Assembly: GCF_002895525.1 (NCBI RefSeq)
Contig: NZ_AZRL01000022.1
Location: 248,001 to 312,000, forward strand
Direction: 5' to 3'
DNA: 64,000 nt
Origin: Petrotoga olearia DSM 13574
Lineage (GTDB): Bacteria; Thermotogota; Thermotogae; Petrotogales; Petrotogaceae
Every line of letters starts with the position of its first letter. Positions within the stretch are counted from its first letter, which is position 1. Shown piece by piece: positions 16,985 to 26,069 of the stretch. The notes under the pieces were generated by a model. It had not been told where the DNA came from. It was given only the letters and a program-made list of their open reading frames with translations, and ran no database searches. The translations under genes were made by a program, and so were the position numbers.

Positions 16985-18166
16985 ACGAAAAAAACAGCTC
17001 TCGGCTTTATAGTTGTTATGGGAATTGTGAGTTTATTTGCAGATATCACACACGAAGGAGCGAGAAGTTTAATTGGTCCATATTTAGGTTTGTTGGGTGC
17101 TAGTGCAACAGCGGTGGGAATCATTTCAGGTTTAGGCGAGTTCATAGGTTACGGTCTGAGGTTGTTAACGGGTTATTTAAGCGATAAAACTCATAGATAT
17201 TGGCTTTTCACATTTTTAGGTTATGGGATGGATCTATTTGCGGTTCCTTTACTAGCTCTTGCAGGAAGATGGGAAATAGCAGCTATGCTAATAATTATGG
17301 AAAGAACAGGAAAAGCTATAAGAAAGCCTTCAAAAGATACCCTTATGTCATACGCAGCACGAAATGTGGGAAGTGGTAAAGGATTTGCCATAGCAGAGGT
17401 CCTTGACCAAATTGGAGCTGTCTCAGGACCTATTATTTTAAGTTTAATCCTCTTGTTCAGATCGAGCGATGAGTTAACGAATTACCGATTCGCATTTGCA
17501 ATATTATTGATACCTGCATTGATTACTTTAATTTTGTTGTCGATTAGTAGATTGAACTTTCCCCAACCCGAGAAATTTGAAGTAAAAGAGGAAAAGATCA
17601 ACTTTGAGGGAATATCAAAATCATACTGGTTGTACTTAGTAGCCATCTCCTTAATTGCCGCAGGTTTTGCGGATTTTCCTTTGTTGGCGTTCCATTTTCA
17701 AAGAATCGATATTTTCAATTCAACTATGATACCTTTTATGTATGCGATAGCTATGGGCGTTGATGCGGTTTCTGCATTGATCTTTGGATTGTTTTACGAC
17801 AAGGTCGGAGTCACCAGCCTTATAATTGCCTCTAGTCTTTCAATATTTTTTTCTCCCTTTTCATTTTTATCTAACTCTTCATTATTAGTTATCTTAGGCG
17901 TTGTTTTGTGGGGAGTCGGAATGGGAGCCCAAGAATCCATTTTAAAATCAGTAGTAGCTGATATCGTCACCCCCGGCAAAAGAGGAACAGCTTATGGCTT
18001 TTTTAACGCTATCTTTGGCCTTTTTTGGTTCATAGGCAGTGCAGTTATGGGTATCTTGTACGATCACGCAATCGTGAGTTTGGTTGTCTTTTCCATGATA
18101 GTAGAAAGTGCAGCCGTTTTCACTCTTTTACTCTTCAAATTCAAACTTGATAACACTCTAAATTAA
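16985..18166 (+). CDS. Major facilitator superfamily transporter, possible ACG start
   Basis: A 12-helix MFS permease. The loop 2-3 pattern is visible as GYLSDKTHRYW, and FADITHEGARSLIGPYLGLLG is typical of a Thermotogota/archaeal MFS subgroup. Substrate is unknown. The first ATG (17018) cuts helix 1 in half and has no ribosome binding site. A strong site, GGAAGGTG, lies seven bases before an in-frame ACG at 16985, giving TKKTALGFIVVMGIVSLF, a complete first helix (393 aa). No ATG, GTG or TTG lies in frame between. Either ACG is used as the initiation codon or a start was mutated. Coordinates assume ACG. Confidence 0.8.
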   Translation, partial: TKKTALGFIVVMGIVSLFADITHEGARSLIGPYLGLLGASATAVGIISGLGEFIGYGLRLLTGYLSDKTHRYWLFTFLGYGMDLFAVPLLALAGRWEIAAMLIIMERTGKAIRKPSKDTLMSYAARNVGSGKGFAIAEVLDQIGAVSGPIILSLILLFRSSDELTNYRFAFAILLIPALITLILLSISRLNFPQPEKFEVKEEKINFEGISKSYWLYLVAISLIAAGFADFPLLAFHFQRIDIFNSTMIPFMYAIAMGVDAVSALIFGLFYDKVGVTSLIIASSLSIFFSPFSFLSNSSLLVILGVVLWGVGMGAQESILKSVVADIVTPGKRGTAYGFFNAIFGLFWFIGSAVMGILYDHAIVSLVVFSMIVESAAVFTLLLFKFKLDNTLN

Positions 18167-18187
18167 AATGAAAGGGGGAAAATACTC

Positions 18188-18517
18188 ATAGAAGAATCAA
18201 AAGATAATATTAAAATGAATAAATATTTAAATAAAATTTTAAATGGTCTAATACAAATACACATATTACACCACGCCCAAAAAACTCCTATCTATGGAAG
18301 TTGGATGATTTCTGAGTTAAAAAGGCATGGTTACCATATAAGTCCCGGTACTTTGTATCCCTTGCTACACAAGATGGAAAAAGAAAATCTTCTGGCTAAA
18401 AGGGTTGAAATAGTAGAAGGTAAAAAAAGGATATATTACTCTATTACGAGACAAGGAGAAAACCTATTAAAGGAACTAAGAGGAAAAGTAAAAGAACTAT
18501 TTCATGAAATCATATAA
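18188..18517 (+). CDS. PadR-family transcriptional regulator, possible ATA start
   Basis: A short winged-helix regulator. The PadR pattern is clear: TPIYGSWMISELKRHGYHISPGTLYPLLHKMEKENLL, then the wing EGKKRIYYSITRQGENLLKEL. Such proteins usually repress nearby genes, here perhaps the fetAB-MFS group through the repeat at 15499-15521. The first ATG is at 18215 (100 aa) and lacks a ribosome binding site. AAAGGGGG sits nine bases before an in-frame ATA at 18188 (109 aa, beginning EESKDNIK after the start). I give the ATA coordinates; the domain is complete either way. Confidence 0.85.
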   Translation: MEESKDNIKMNKYLNKILNGLIQIHILHHAQKTPIYGSWMISELKRHGYHISPGTLYPLLHKMEKENLLAKRVEIVEGKKRIYYSITRQGENLLKELRGKVKELFHEII

Positions 18518-18562
18518 AAAGAAAAGTTGGAGTTTGCCCTTACATTCCCATTTAAAAAGTTA

Positions 18563-18571
18563 TGATATAAT
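18563..18571 (+). promoter_or_regulatory. Promoter of proA (extended -10)
   Basis: TGATATAAT is an extended -10 element about 55 bases ahead of the proA start. The -35 region is weak (TTCCCA-like). It separates the proline genes from the PadR gene. Confidence 0.5.
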
Positions 18572-18624
18572 TAAAAAACATAGAAAAATGAACGGGGAAA
18601 AAATCGAAAGAGGGAGGGAAAATT

Positions 18625-19875
18625 GTGAATTTGGAGGAGTATGTTTTAAATAAGGCAAGAAATGCTAAAGATGCGTCAAGAAACTTTAGTTCAACTTCTG
18701 ATACGGACAAGATAAAAATTCTTAACTGTATTTCAGAAGAGTTAATAACAAATAAAAACTATATAATATCAGAAAATCAAAAGGATGTTGAAGCGGCTAA
18801 AAATACAGGAATGTCAAACAGCCTTTTAGATAGGTTGATACTGAATGATGAAAGAGTCACCAAAATGGCTAAAGGTGTGCAAAAAGTAGCCCAGCTTCAA
18901 AGTAGCGTTGGCAACATCTCTGAGATGTGGAAAAGGCCAAATGGATTGATGATCGGAAAGATGGTAGTTCCATTAGGGGTAATCGCTATAATATATGAAA
19001 GTAGGCCAAATGTAACGATAGATGCAGCAGCTTTATGTATAAAATCCGGTAACTGTGTGGTATTAAGAGGTGGTTCTGAAGCGATCCATTCTAACAACGC
19101 CTTGGTAAAGATTATTCACCAAGGTATTGAAAAATCCGGTTTTTCAAAGGATATAGTGCAGTTCATTGAGGTAACTGATAGAAAAGCCGTTGATGAATTG
19201 ATGAAACTATACGAACACATCGATGTGCTGATACCTCGAGGCGGCGCATCTTTAATTAAGAATACGGTTGAAAATTCTATGATCCCCGTGATACAAACGG
19301 GCGCTGGAAACTGTCACGTTTATGTCGATAAACAAGCAGATCTTGAGAAGGCTCTTAAAATCGTTGAAAACGCTAAAACCAGTAGGCCTTCCGTCTGTAA
19401 CGCAGCAGAAAAATTACTGGTTCACAAAGATATCGCAGAAGAGTTCCTACCAAAAATATATTCAGCCTTTGAAAAGAAAGTAGAATTAAGAGGTTGCGAA
19501 AAAACCTTGAAAATACTACCTCAAATGAAACCGACACAAGAAGATGATTGGTCAACTGAATATTTAGATTATATAATGGCAGTTAAAATAGTTGATAGTA
19601 CTGAAGAAGCTATAAACCATATAAACAAGTACAGTACAAAGCATTCCGAAGCGATAATCACTGAGAATTATACGACCGCTCAAAAATTCCTAAACGAAAT
19701 AGATTCTGCAGCTGTTTACGTCAATGCTTCAACGAGATTTACTGATGGGGAAGAGTTTGGCTTTGGTGCAGAAATGGGTATAAGTACACAAAAATTACAC
19801 GTTCGAGGACCGATTGGAATCAAAGAGTTAACGACCACTAAATACATTATCTTGGGAAACGGGCAGGTCAGATAG
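18625..19875 (+). CDS. proA: Gamma-glutamyl phosphate reductase
   Basis: ProA reduces gamma-glutamyl phosphate to glutamate semialdehyde with NADPH, the second step of proline synthesis. It is an aldehyde-dehydrogenase-fold enzyme; the catalytic Cys lies in ASRPSVCNAAEKLL-type context, here KTSRPSVCNAAEKLLVH. VIYESRPNVTIDAAALCIKSGN is the family signature. At 416 aa it is full length. GTG start behind GAGGGAGGG. It is one base ahead of proC; proB is not in this window. Confidence 0.97.
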   Translation: MNLEEYVLNKARNAKDASRNFSSTSDTDKIKILNCISEELITNKNYIISENQKDVEAAKNTGMSNSLLDRLILNDERVTKMAKGVQKVAQLQSSVGNISEMWKRPNGLMIGKMVVPLGVIAIIYESRPNVTIDAAALCIKSGNCVVLRGGSEAIHSNNALVKIIHQGIEKSGFSKDIVQFIEVTDRKAVDELMKLYEHIDVLIPRGGASLIKNTVENSMIPVIQTGAGNCHVYVDKQADLEKALKIVENAKTSRPSVCNAAEKLLVHKDIAEEFLPKIYSAFEKKVELRGCEKTLKILPQMKPTQEDDWSTEYLDYIMAVKIVDSTEEAINHINKYSTKHSEAIITENYTTAQKFLNEIDSAAVYVNASTRFTDGEEFGFGAEMGISTQKLHVRGPIGIKELTTTKYIILGNGQVR

Positions 19876-19876
19876 T

Positions 19877-20701
19877 ATGGATAAAAAGCTATGTATAATA
19901 GGATTGGGAAAAATGGGAAGCACTTTAGTAAAAGGTTTAATTCAAACAAAAACACTTAAAAGAGAACAAATAATCGGAACAGATATCTTTGAATACGATT
20001 CTGAAAAAAATTCTAATTACTGCGGCATAAAAACCATGACTGATAACGCAAAAGCTGTGAAAGAATCCGACATCGTTCTTTTAGCTGTGAAACCGCAAGT
20101 AATAGACAAGGTATTGAAGGAAATAAACCCTTTTTGTGAAGACAAGATAGTTATATCAATAGCTGCAGGAGTAAGTCTGCACCATTTGGATAAATCTTTA
20201 CCAATTTCATCAAAGATAATTAGAGCAATGCCCAACACCCCTATTTTAGTTGGTGAAGGCGTTATTGCTATAAGTAAAAAGAATAACATTGAAGAAAATG
20301 ATTTGAGAACGATTAAAGAGATTTTGGAAAGTGTTGGGAAAGTGTATTTGGTTGAAGAAGATATGATGGACGCCATAACGGCTTTAAGTGGGAGCGGACC
20401 AGCATATGCCTATATTATGATAGAAGCTTTATCCGATGGTGGTGTCCTAATGGGTTTACCTAGAGAGCTTTCCACAGAATTTGCTGCAAGAACATTACTC
20501 GGGGCTTCAAGAATGGTTTTAGAAACGCAAAAACATCCTGGAGAGTTAAAAGATATGGTTACTTCCCCAGGCGGCACAGCAATAAAAGGAATAGAAGTTT
20601 TAGAATCTCGTGGCTTACGAGGTATCCTTATGGACACAGTAAAAGAAGCAACTATAAGGTCAAAAGAACTGAATTCACAAAGAGGTGTTGATGTTGATTG
20701 A
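19877..20701 (+). CDS. proC: Pyrroline-5-carboxylate reductase
   Basis: ProC performs the last step of proline synthesis, reducing pyrroline-5-carboxylate. The N-terminal NAD(P) site is CIIGLGKMGSTLVKGL, and the C-terminal family signature is seen in ALSGSGPAYAYIMIEAL and PGGTAIKGIEVLE. At 274 aa it has normal length. It starts with ATG behind GGCAGGTC, directly after proA, so the two steps are coexpressed. Confidence 0.97.
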   Translation: MDKKLCIIGLGKMGSTLVKGLIQTKTLKREQIIGTDIFEYDSEKNSNYCGIKTMTDNAKAVKESDIVLLAVKPQVIDKVLKEINPFCEDKIVISIAAGVSLHHLDKSLPISSKIIRAMPNTPILVGEGVIAISKKNNIEENDLRTIKEILESVGKVYLVEEDMMDAITALSGSGPAYAYIMIEALSDGGVLMGLPRELSTEFAARTLLGASRMVLETQKHPGELKDMVTSPGGTAIKGIEVLESRGLRGILMDTVKEATIRSKELNSQRGVDVD

Positions 20702-21992
20702 AAGGTACTCTCTTTCTCCAATTAAAGACATTTGGACATTGGATGCCCAGTATAAAAGATGGCTTGAAGTAGAAGTAGCTGTAATAGAAGCCTTCGAAGA
20801 ACTGAACCTCGCTCCCAAAGGCACCGCCTTAAGCGTTCGACAAAAAGCAAAATTAGACGTTCAAAAAATTTTAGATACAGAAAAAATAATGAATCATGAC
20901 GTTATAGCCTTTATAAAAGTCGTAACTGAAGATATGGGAGACGAGGCAAGATACTTTCACAAGGGCCTGACATCATCAGACGTTGTCGATACGGCTTTAT
21001 CATTAGCTATAAAAAGAGCAGGAGAGGTTATTCTTGATGAGCTAACTAAATATATAGCTAATCTCAAAAAATTGGCTGTTTATCATAAGTATACTATTAT
21101 AGTTGGAAGAACTCATGGGGTACACGCTGAGCCAACGTCTTTTGGATTAAAAATTTTAGGATTTGTCGCAGAAGAAGAAAGAAACAAAGAAAGGTTAGAA
21201 AAAGCTATAGATAACATTTCTCAAGGAAAACTCAGCGGAGCCGTTGGAAATTATGCTAACATAGAACCAAAAGTAGAGGAAATCGCTTTAAAAAAACTCA
21301 ACCTCAGACCTTGTAAAGTATCTACTCAAGTTTTGCCAAGGGACCTTCATGCTGAATTTTTCAGCGCTTTAGCCTTGATAGGAAGCAGTATAGAAAGACT
21401 TGCTATAGAAATCAGGCACCTTCAAAAAACAGAGGTCCTGGAAGTAGAAGAACCTTTTAAAAAAGGGCAAAGGGGTTCTTCAGCGATGCCCCATAAGAAA
21501 AACCCCATATTGTGTGAAAGGTTGACAGGGATGTCGAGAATGCTAAGATCTTACTTATCTTCTGCTTATGAAAATATCTCCTTGTGGCACGAAAGAGATA
21601 TTTCTCATTCCTCTGTAGAAAGAGTGTTTATACCGGATGCAACCATGCTTACTTACTATATGTTGAATAAAGCAAATTACCTAGTTGAAAATTTAGTGGT
21701 TCATAAAGATAGAATGAAAGAAAACATAGAAAAATCTTATAATTTAATTTATTCTCAAAGGGTTTTGTTGAAGTTAGTTGAATTTGGAGTAAGCAGGGAG
21801 GAAGCTTATAAAATAGTTCAAGAAAACGCGATGAAAGCTTGGAATGAAAGACGTGATTTTAAAGCCATTTTAATGGAAGATAACAGAGTAAATGCAAAAT
21901 TTTCAGAGAAAGAAGCCTTTGAAGATATCTTTTCACCTGATTATTATCTAAAAAATGTAAATGAGATTTATGAAAGGTTTAATTTATCTTGA
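20691..21992 (+). CDS. purB: Adenylosuccinate lyase
   Basis: PurB catalyses two elimination reactions in purine synthesis, making fumarate from SAICAR and from adenylosuccinate. The fumarase/aspartase superfamily signature is GSSAMPHKKNP near residue 262, with the catalytic loop Ser. TSSDVVDTALSL and GRTHGVHAEPTSFG are also present. It is 433 aa from the ATG at 20691, which follows AGAGGTG at a good distance and overlaps the proC stop by 11 bp. GTG and TTG codons next to it are possible alternatives. Confidence 0.96.
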   Translation: MLIERYSLSPIKDIWTLDAQYKRWLEVEVAVIEAFEELNLAPKGTALSVRQKAKLDVQKILDTEKIMNHDVIAFIKVVTEDMGDEARYFHKGLTSSDVVDTALSLAIKRAGEVILDELTKYIANLKKLAVYHKYTIIVGRTHGVHAEPTSFGLKILGFVAEEERNKERLEKAIDNISQGKLSGAVGNYANIEPKVEEIALKKLNLRPCKVSTQVLPRDLHAEFFSALALIGSSIERLAIEIRHLQKTEVLEVEEPFKKGQRGSSAMPHKKNPILCERLTGMSRMLRSYLSSAYENISLWHERDISHSSVERVFIPDATMLTYYMLNKANYLVENLVVHKDRMKENIEKSYNLIYSQRVLLKLVEFGVSREEAYKIVQENAMKAWNERRDFKAILMEDNRVNAKFSEKEAFEDIFSPDYYLKNVNEIYERFNLS

Positions 21993-22007
21993 ATGGAGGC
22001 ATAAACC

Positions 22008-24380
22008 ATGAAACTTACTTTAAGTGATTTTGAAATTAAAATCCCCGAAATTAACATCGACAACACTTCAGAAATTAAAATTGGTTCTTACCAAGATTAC
22101 ACCATACAAACGAATGCATGTGAAATACTGCAATTTGCCTTGGAAAGCAGTAACGATTCAAACAACGTTTTCATAGTTGGTCCAAATCGTAGTGGAAGAA
22201 AAGGTATGACGCGGAAGATCATAGAAAAAATATCATTATCTCAAAGAGCTCCTCAAGATCTTATGTATGTTTTTAATTTCAAAGAAGAAAAGAAACCCAA
22301 GCTGTTGAAATTGCCCGCAGGAGAAGCCAAAAATTTCAAATCTGAATTACAATCCATTATTAATTCGTCTGTACAAGTTTTAAATAAAACTATGCAAACA
22401 GAAGAATTTCAACAAAGGTTAAGCTCATTAGAAAAAGATTACAACGAACAGAGGGAGAAATTATGGTCTGATCTAAGAAAACAGGCTCAAAATCTTGGTT
22501 TTATACTTGAGGCTTCTGAAAAAGGTATAGTCAGCGTTCCAGTGTATGATGGCAAAAAAATAAGCAGCTCAGAGTTTGAAAACCTTCCAGTAGAGATAAA
22601 AGAGTACTTTCGAAAAAATTCAGAGAAGTTACGAGAATTAATTGAAAAAACAATGGTAAAGATCACTGAGATGGATAAAGAATACTGGGAAGAAGTTAAA
22701 AACTTACGACGTTATTGGGCCGCATTTAGCTTAGCTAAGCTTTTCGAACCTCTTGAAAAGAAATATCTTAAATATTCGGATGTTTTTGAATACCTTCAAA
22801 ACTTAAAAGAAGACATCGCTTCTCATCTATCTCAATTAACTTCCGAAAATCAAAATCTAATAACTTATCTTAAAGAAAAAAGATACAACGTCAACATTGT
22901 AGTGGATAATTCTTATTTGCAAGGCGCTCCTGTGATAGAAGAAGATAATCCCACTTTTTCAAATTTGGTTGGTAGAATAGAGTATTATTCACAAATGGGA
23001 CTTCTTCAAACTGATTTTACAATGATAAAATCGGGAGCTTTTCACAGGGCAAACGGTGGTTATCTAGTAATGGAAGCAGAAAAAGTTTTAAGAAAACCTT
23101 ACGCATGGGAGGTAATTAAGAGAGTTTTATCGGAAAAAGAAGTGAAAATTGAAAATATTCAGACCGCTGAAGGCTATTCGAGTGTTGAAAGTTTGGAACC
23201 AGAACCTTTATCTTTAAACGTTAAAGTGATACTAATTGGAGAAGAATGGGTGTACGATTTATTAAGGCTTCACGATAGTGAATTTGAAAAACTTTTCCCT
23301 ATAAAATCACAGTTTGACTATGAGGCAGATTTAAATAACGATAATTTGAATAAATTTTTAGCTTTCTTAAGCAACACAGTTGAAGAAAACGATATCTCAC
23401 ATTTTACAAAAGATGCGATTAAGGAGATTATCAAGTACAGCTGTAGGTTGAACGGAAACAACAAAAGGTTCTCTTTAAAATTGGGAGAAATTAAAAACCT
23501 ACTAATAGACTCTCACAACATTTCTCAAAAAAATGGGACAAGTCCATACATAACCTCCAAAGATATAAAAGACACCATAAAGTTCAAAGAAAAGATGTTT
23601 TCATTTCATAAGAAAAAATTATTCAATGCAATAAAAGAGAGAAAGATTGACATAAGGATTGAAGGCTCTGAAATTGGACAAATAAATGGCTTGACTGTTT
23701 TGGATACAGGAGACTTCACCTTCGGCCATCCAGTCAAGATAACGGCAAAAAGTTACAGATCCTCTTCTGAAAAGATCATAAACATCCACAGAGATATCGA
23801 TTTAAGTGGAAAAATATACAAAAAATCTTCATTAATAATAGAAAACTATTTCAAACATAAATTTTCTTCTTTCATAGAAACAGGTTTTGGCGTTTCTCTA
23901 AATTTTGAACAAGTTTATTCTATAATCGAAGGAGACAGCGCCACAATAGCAGAAACATTGGCTTTAATGTCTTCTATAGCTAACGTTTCATTGAAACAAA
24001 ATATTGCCATTACCGGATCTATGAATCAAAACGGAGAAGTTTTGCCGGTTGGAGGAATAATCGAAAAAATTGAAGGTTTTTACGATGCCTGTAAAAATCT
24101 TAATTTTACAGGAGACCAAGGGGTAATTATTCCAAGTAAGAATATCGATAATATCGTATTAAAAGATGAAATAAATGAAGATATACAAAATGGGAAGTTC
24201 CATATTTGGGCTATTGATAATATAGACGAAGGGATCGAACTAATGACAGATTACAAAGCAGGAATACCAAATGAAAAGGGAGAATACGAAGAAGGCACAT
24301 TTTATTACTATGTGAGTGAGAACCTCAAGAAATTATCAAAAGAAGAGAAAAAAGAAAAAGACGGAAAAAATAACAAATAG
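22008..24380 (+). CDS. Lon-family ATP-dependent protease (LonB/AAA_32 type)
   Basis: A cytoplasmic energy-dependent protease. The C-terminal S16 domain carries the Lon Ser-Lys dyad, S644 in EGDSATIAETLALM and K687 in GGIIEKIEGF. The N-terminal AAA-like part has a degenerate P-loop, GPNRSGRKG, where the usual GKT is RK. HRANGGYLVMEAEKVLRKPYAWEVIKR matches the Walker B region of the AAA_32 group. A helical insertion (residues about 120-260) separates the two. The tail is rich in Lys/Glu. At 790 aa it matches the group. ATG follows TGGAGG 15 bp after purB. Confidence 0.92.
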   Translation: MKLTLSDFEIKIPEINIDNTSEIKIGSYQDYTIQTNACEILQFALESSNDSNNVFIVGPNRSGRKGMTRKIIEKISLSQRAPQDLMYVFNFKEEKKPKLLKLPAGEAKNFKSELQSIINSSVQVLNKTMQTEEFQQRLSSLEKDYNEQREKLWSDLRKQAQNLGFILEASEKGIVSVPVYDGKKISSSEFENLPVEIKEYFRKNSEKLRELIEKTMVKITEMDKEYWEEVKNLRRYWAAFSLAKLFEPLEKKYLKYSDVFEYLQNLKEDIASHLSQLTSENQNLITYLKEKRYNVNIVVDNSYLQGAPVIEEDNPTFSNLVGRIEYYSQMGLLQTDFTMIKSGAFHRANGGYLVMEAEKVLRKPYAWEVIKRVLSEKEVKIENIQTAEGYSSVESLEPEPLSLNVKVILIGEEWVYDLLRLHDSEFEKLFPIKSQFDYEADLNNDNLNKFLAFLSNTVEENDISHFTKDAIKEIIKYSCRLNGNNKRFSLKLGEIKNLLIDSHNISQKNGTSPYITSKDIKDTIKFKEKMFSFHKKKLFNAIKERKIDIRIEGSEIGQINGLTVLDTGDFTFGHPVKITAKSYRSSSEKIINIHRDIDLSGKIYKKSSLIIENYFKHKFSSFIETGFGVSLNFEQVYSIIEGDSATIAETLALMSSIANVSLKQNIAITGSMNQNGEVLPVGGIIEKIEGFYDACKNLNFTGDQGVIIPSKNIDNIVLKDEINEDIQNGKFHIWAIDNIDEGIELMTDYKAGIPNEKGEYEEGTFYYYVSENLKKLSKEEKKEKDGKNNK

Positions 24381-24398
24381 CTGTGATCAATTTTAAAA

Positions 24399-24428
24399 CC
24401 CCCATCGTATATAGATGGGGGATTTTTA
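24399..24428. terminator. Bidirectional terminator between the Lon-type protease and the M32 carboxypeptidase
   Basis: CCCCCATC and GATGGGGG form a perfect 8-bp stem with loop GTATATA, followed by ATTTTTAAT on the plus strand and by TTTTAAAATT on the minus strand. It sits exactly between two convergent genes and can serve both. Confidence 0.9.
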
Positions 24429-24429
24429 A

Positions 24430-25929
24430 TTATAAACCATAAATTGCAGAAAACTTCTCTTTTATATAGTCTACAAAATATTTGGGATTAAGAGTTTCAC
24501 CTGTAACCTTTTTCAAAAGTTCCTCTGGTTCGTACATCTTACCATACTTATGAACATTCTCAACCAGCCAGTTCAAAACTTCTGTTGAATCTCCTTTTTC
24601 TATTTGAGATGAATAATCTTTTAAATCCTTCTTCAACTTTGAGAACAATTGAGCACTGTACAGATTACCTAACATGTATGAAGGAAAATAACCAAATTGC
24701 CCATTTGACCAATGAACATCCTGCAACACACCTAGAGCGTCGTTGGGTGGCACAATACCAAAATATTCTTTCATTTTATCGTTCCATACCGTTGGTAATT
24801 CATTTACCTTTATTCTATCGTTGATCAGTGCTTCTTCTATTTCAAATCTCAACATAATATGAAAGTTGTAAGTTACTTCATCCGCCTCAGTTCTGATGAA
24901 ATCTTTTTTAACTATATTAACACCTTTATACAGCTCATCACTAGTTATTCCTTCAAAAGACGGGAAAATATTTTTTAATTTTTTAGAAAAGAAAACCCAA
25001 AAATGTGGTCCTCTTCCTATTATGTTTTCCCAAAATCTTGATTGAGATTCATGCACAGCCATCGAAGTCCCTTCATCCAAAGGAGTTTCGAAAAATTCCT
25101 CAGGGATATGAAGCTCGTATAAGGCATGACCACCTTCGTGTATAGTTGAAAATAAAGAATATCTCAGATCTTGGTTGTTGTACCTTGTTGTAATTCTAAC
25201 GTCTTTTGGACCAATTTTTGTTGTGAAAGGATGAGCAGACATGTCCATACGCCCAGAATTAAAATCGAACTTCATAAACTTTAACGCTTCCAGCGATAAC
25301 TCTTCTTGCTTATTAACGTCGAAATCACCTTCAAAGAAATCGTATCTTGGTTCTTTCCCTTTTTCAAAAAGCTCTTGCATAAAAGGTAGTAAATGCTCTT
25401 TTAAGTAATTTATTGTGCCTTTCAACGTTTCTGTTTTCAACCCTGGCTCGAATAAGTCTAAAAGAGCATCATATCTATTTTTTTCGTATCCCAAAGCCTC
25501 TGCTTGTTCTTTTTCTAAAGAAACTACTTCTTGCAAATAAGGTTCAAACAAAGCAAAGTTATCTTCTTCTCTGGCTTTTTTCCAAAAATGACCTGCTTTT
25601 GAAGTCGTTTCGGCTAATTTTCGGACCAGTTGTGGAGGTAGCTTTTTAAACTTATCGAAATCTTTCTTGGCTACCCTTACCATCGCTTGATCAATTTCAC
25701 CCAATTCATCATAATTTTCCTTCTTTGAAAAATAATCTAAAAATTCACCCATCTGATCAGAAACAGACATTTTAAAGAGTGCCTCCGTAAGTTCTCCCAA
25801 AGCTTTAGAACGATACTCAAAAGAATTGTTTGGAGCATTAGTTTCTAGATCCCAATGCATAAGTGCAATAGCCTGACCGTATCTTGAAATCTTGGCTTGA
25901 AACTCTTTAAATTCTTCAAATTTAGACAT
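24430..25929 (-). CDS. Carboxypeptidase Taq-type metallopeptidase (M32)
   Basis: A zinc carboxypeptidase that trims C-terminal residues from peptides; the family is typical of thermophiles. Zinc ligands are H264 and H268 in HEGGH, with the catalytic E265; the third ligand is E294 in MAVHESQSRFWEN. At 499 aa it has the family length and no signal peptide, so it is cytoplasmic. ATG follows GAGGGGGTAAAAAA. It is transcribed divergently from lnt out of overlapping promoters and ends at a shared terminator. Confidence 0.96.
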   Translation of the reverse strand: MSKFEEFKEFQAKISRYGQAIALMHWDLETNAPNNSFEYRSKALGELTEALFKMSVSDQMGEFLDYFSKKENYDELGEIDQAMVRVAKKDFDKFKKLPPQLVRKLAETTSKAGHFWKKAREEDNFALFEPYLQEVVSLEKEQAEALGYEKNRYDALLDLFEPGLKTETLKGTINYLKEHLLPFMQELFEKGKEPRYDFFEGDFDVNKQEELSLEALKFMKFDFNSGRMDMSAHPFTTKIGPKDVRITTRYNNQDLRYSLFSTIHEGGHALYELHIPEEFFETPLDEGTSMAVHESQSRFWENIIGRGPHFWVFFSKKLKNIFPSFEGITSDELYKGVNIVKKDFIRTEADEVTYNFHIMLRFEIEEALINDRIKVNELPTVWNDKMKEYFGIVPPNDALGVLQDVHWSNGQFGYFPSYMLGNLYSAQLFSKLKKDLKDYSSQIEKGDSTEVLNWLVENVHKYGKMYEPEELLKKVTGETLNPKYFVDYIKEKFSAIYGL

Positions 25930-25969
25930 TTTTTTACCCCCTCTTATATAAATTTTGTTAGTTATCCTA

Positions 25970-25998
25970 ATTATATCAGATTTCTTGAACTATCCAAA
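25970..25998 (-). promoter_or_regulatory. Promoter of the M32 carboxypeptidase
   Basis: Reading leftward, TTTGGA, a 17-bp spacer and TATAAT (25975-25970) with an upstream TG form an extended -10 promoter. Its spacer overlaps the -35 box of the lnt promoter on the other strand, so the two may compete for polymerase. Confidence 0.6.
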
Positions 25999-26013
25999 AG
26001 TTTGCTGTATAAT
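25985..26013 (+). promoter_or_regulatory. Promoter of lnt
   Basis: TTGAAC at 25985-25990, a 17-bp spacer and TATAAT at 26008-26013 form a near-consensus sigma-A promoter about 55 bases before the lnt ATG. Confidence 0.75.
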
Positions 26014-26069
26014 ATTGTATCAGCAACATATTTATACACGATTTTCAAAATATAATTCAGGGGGTAACT

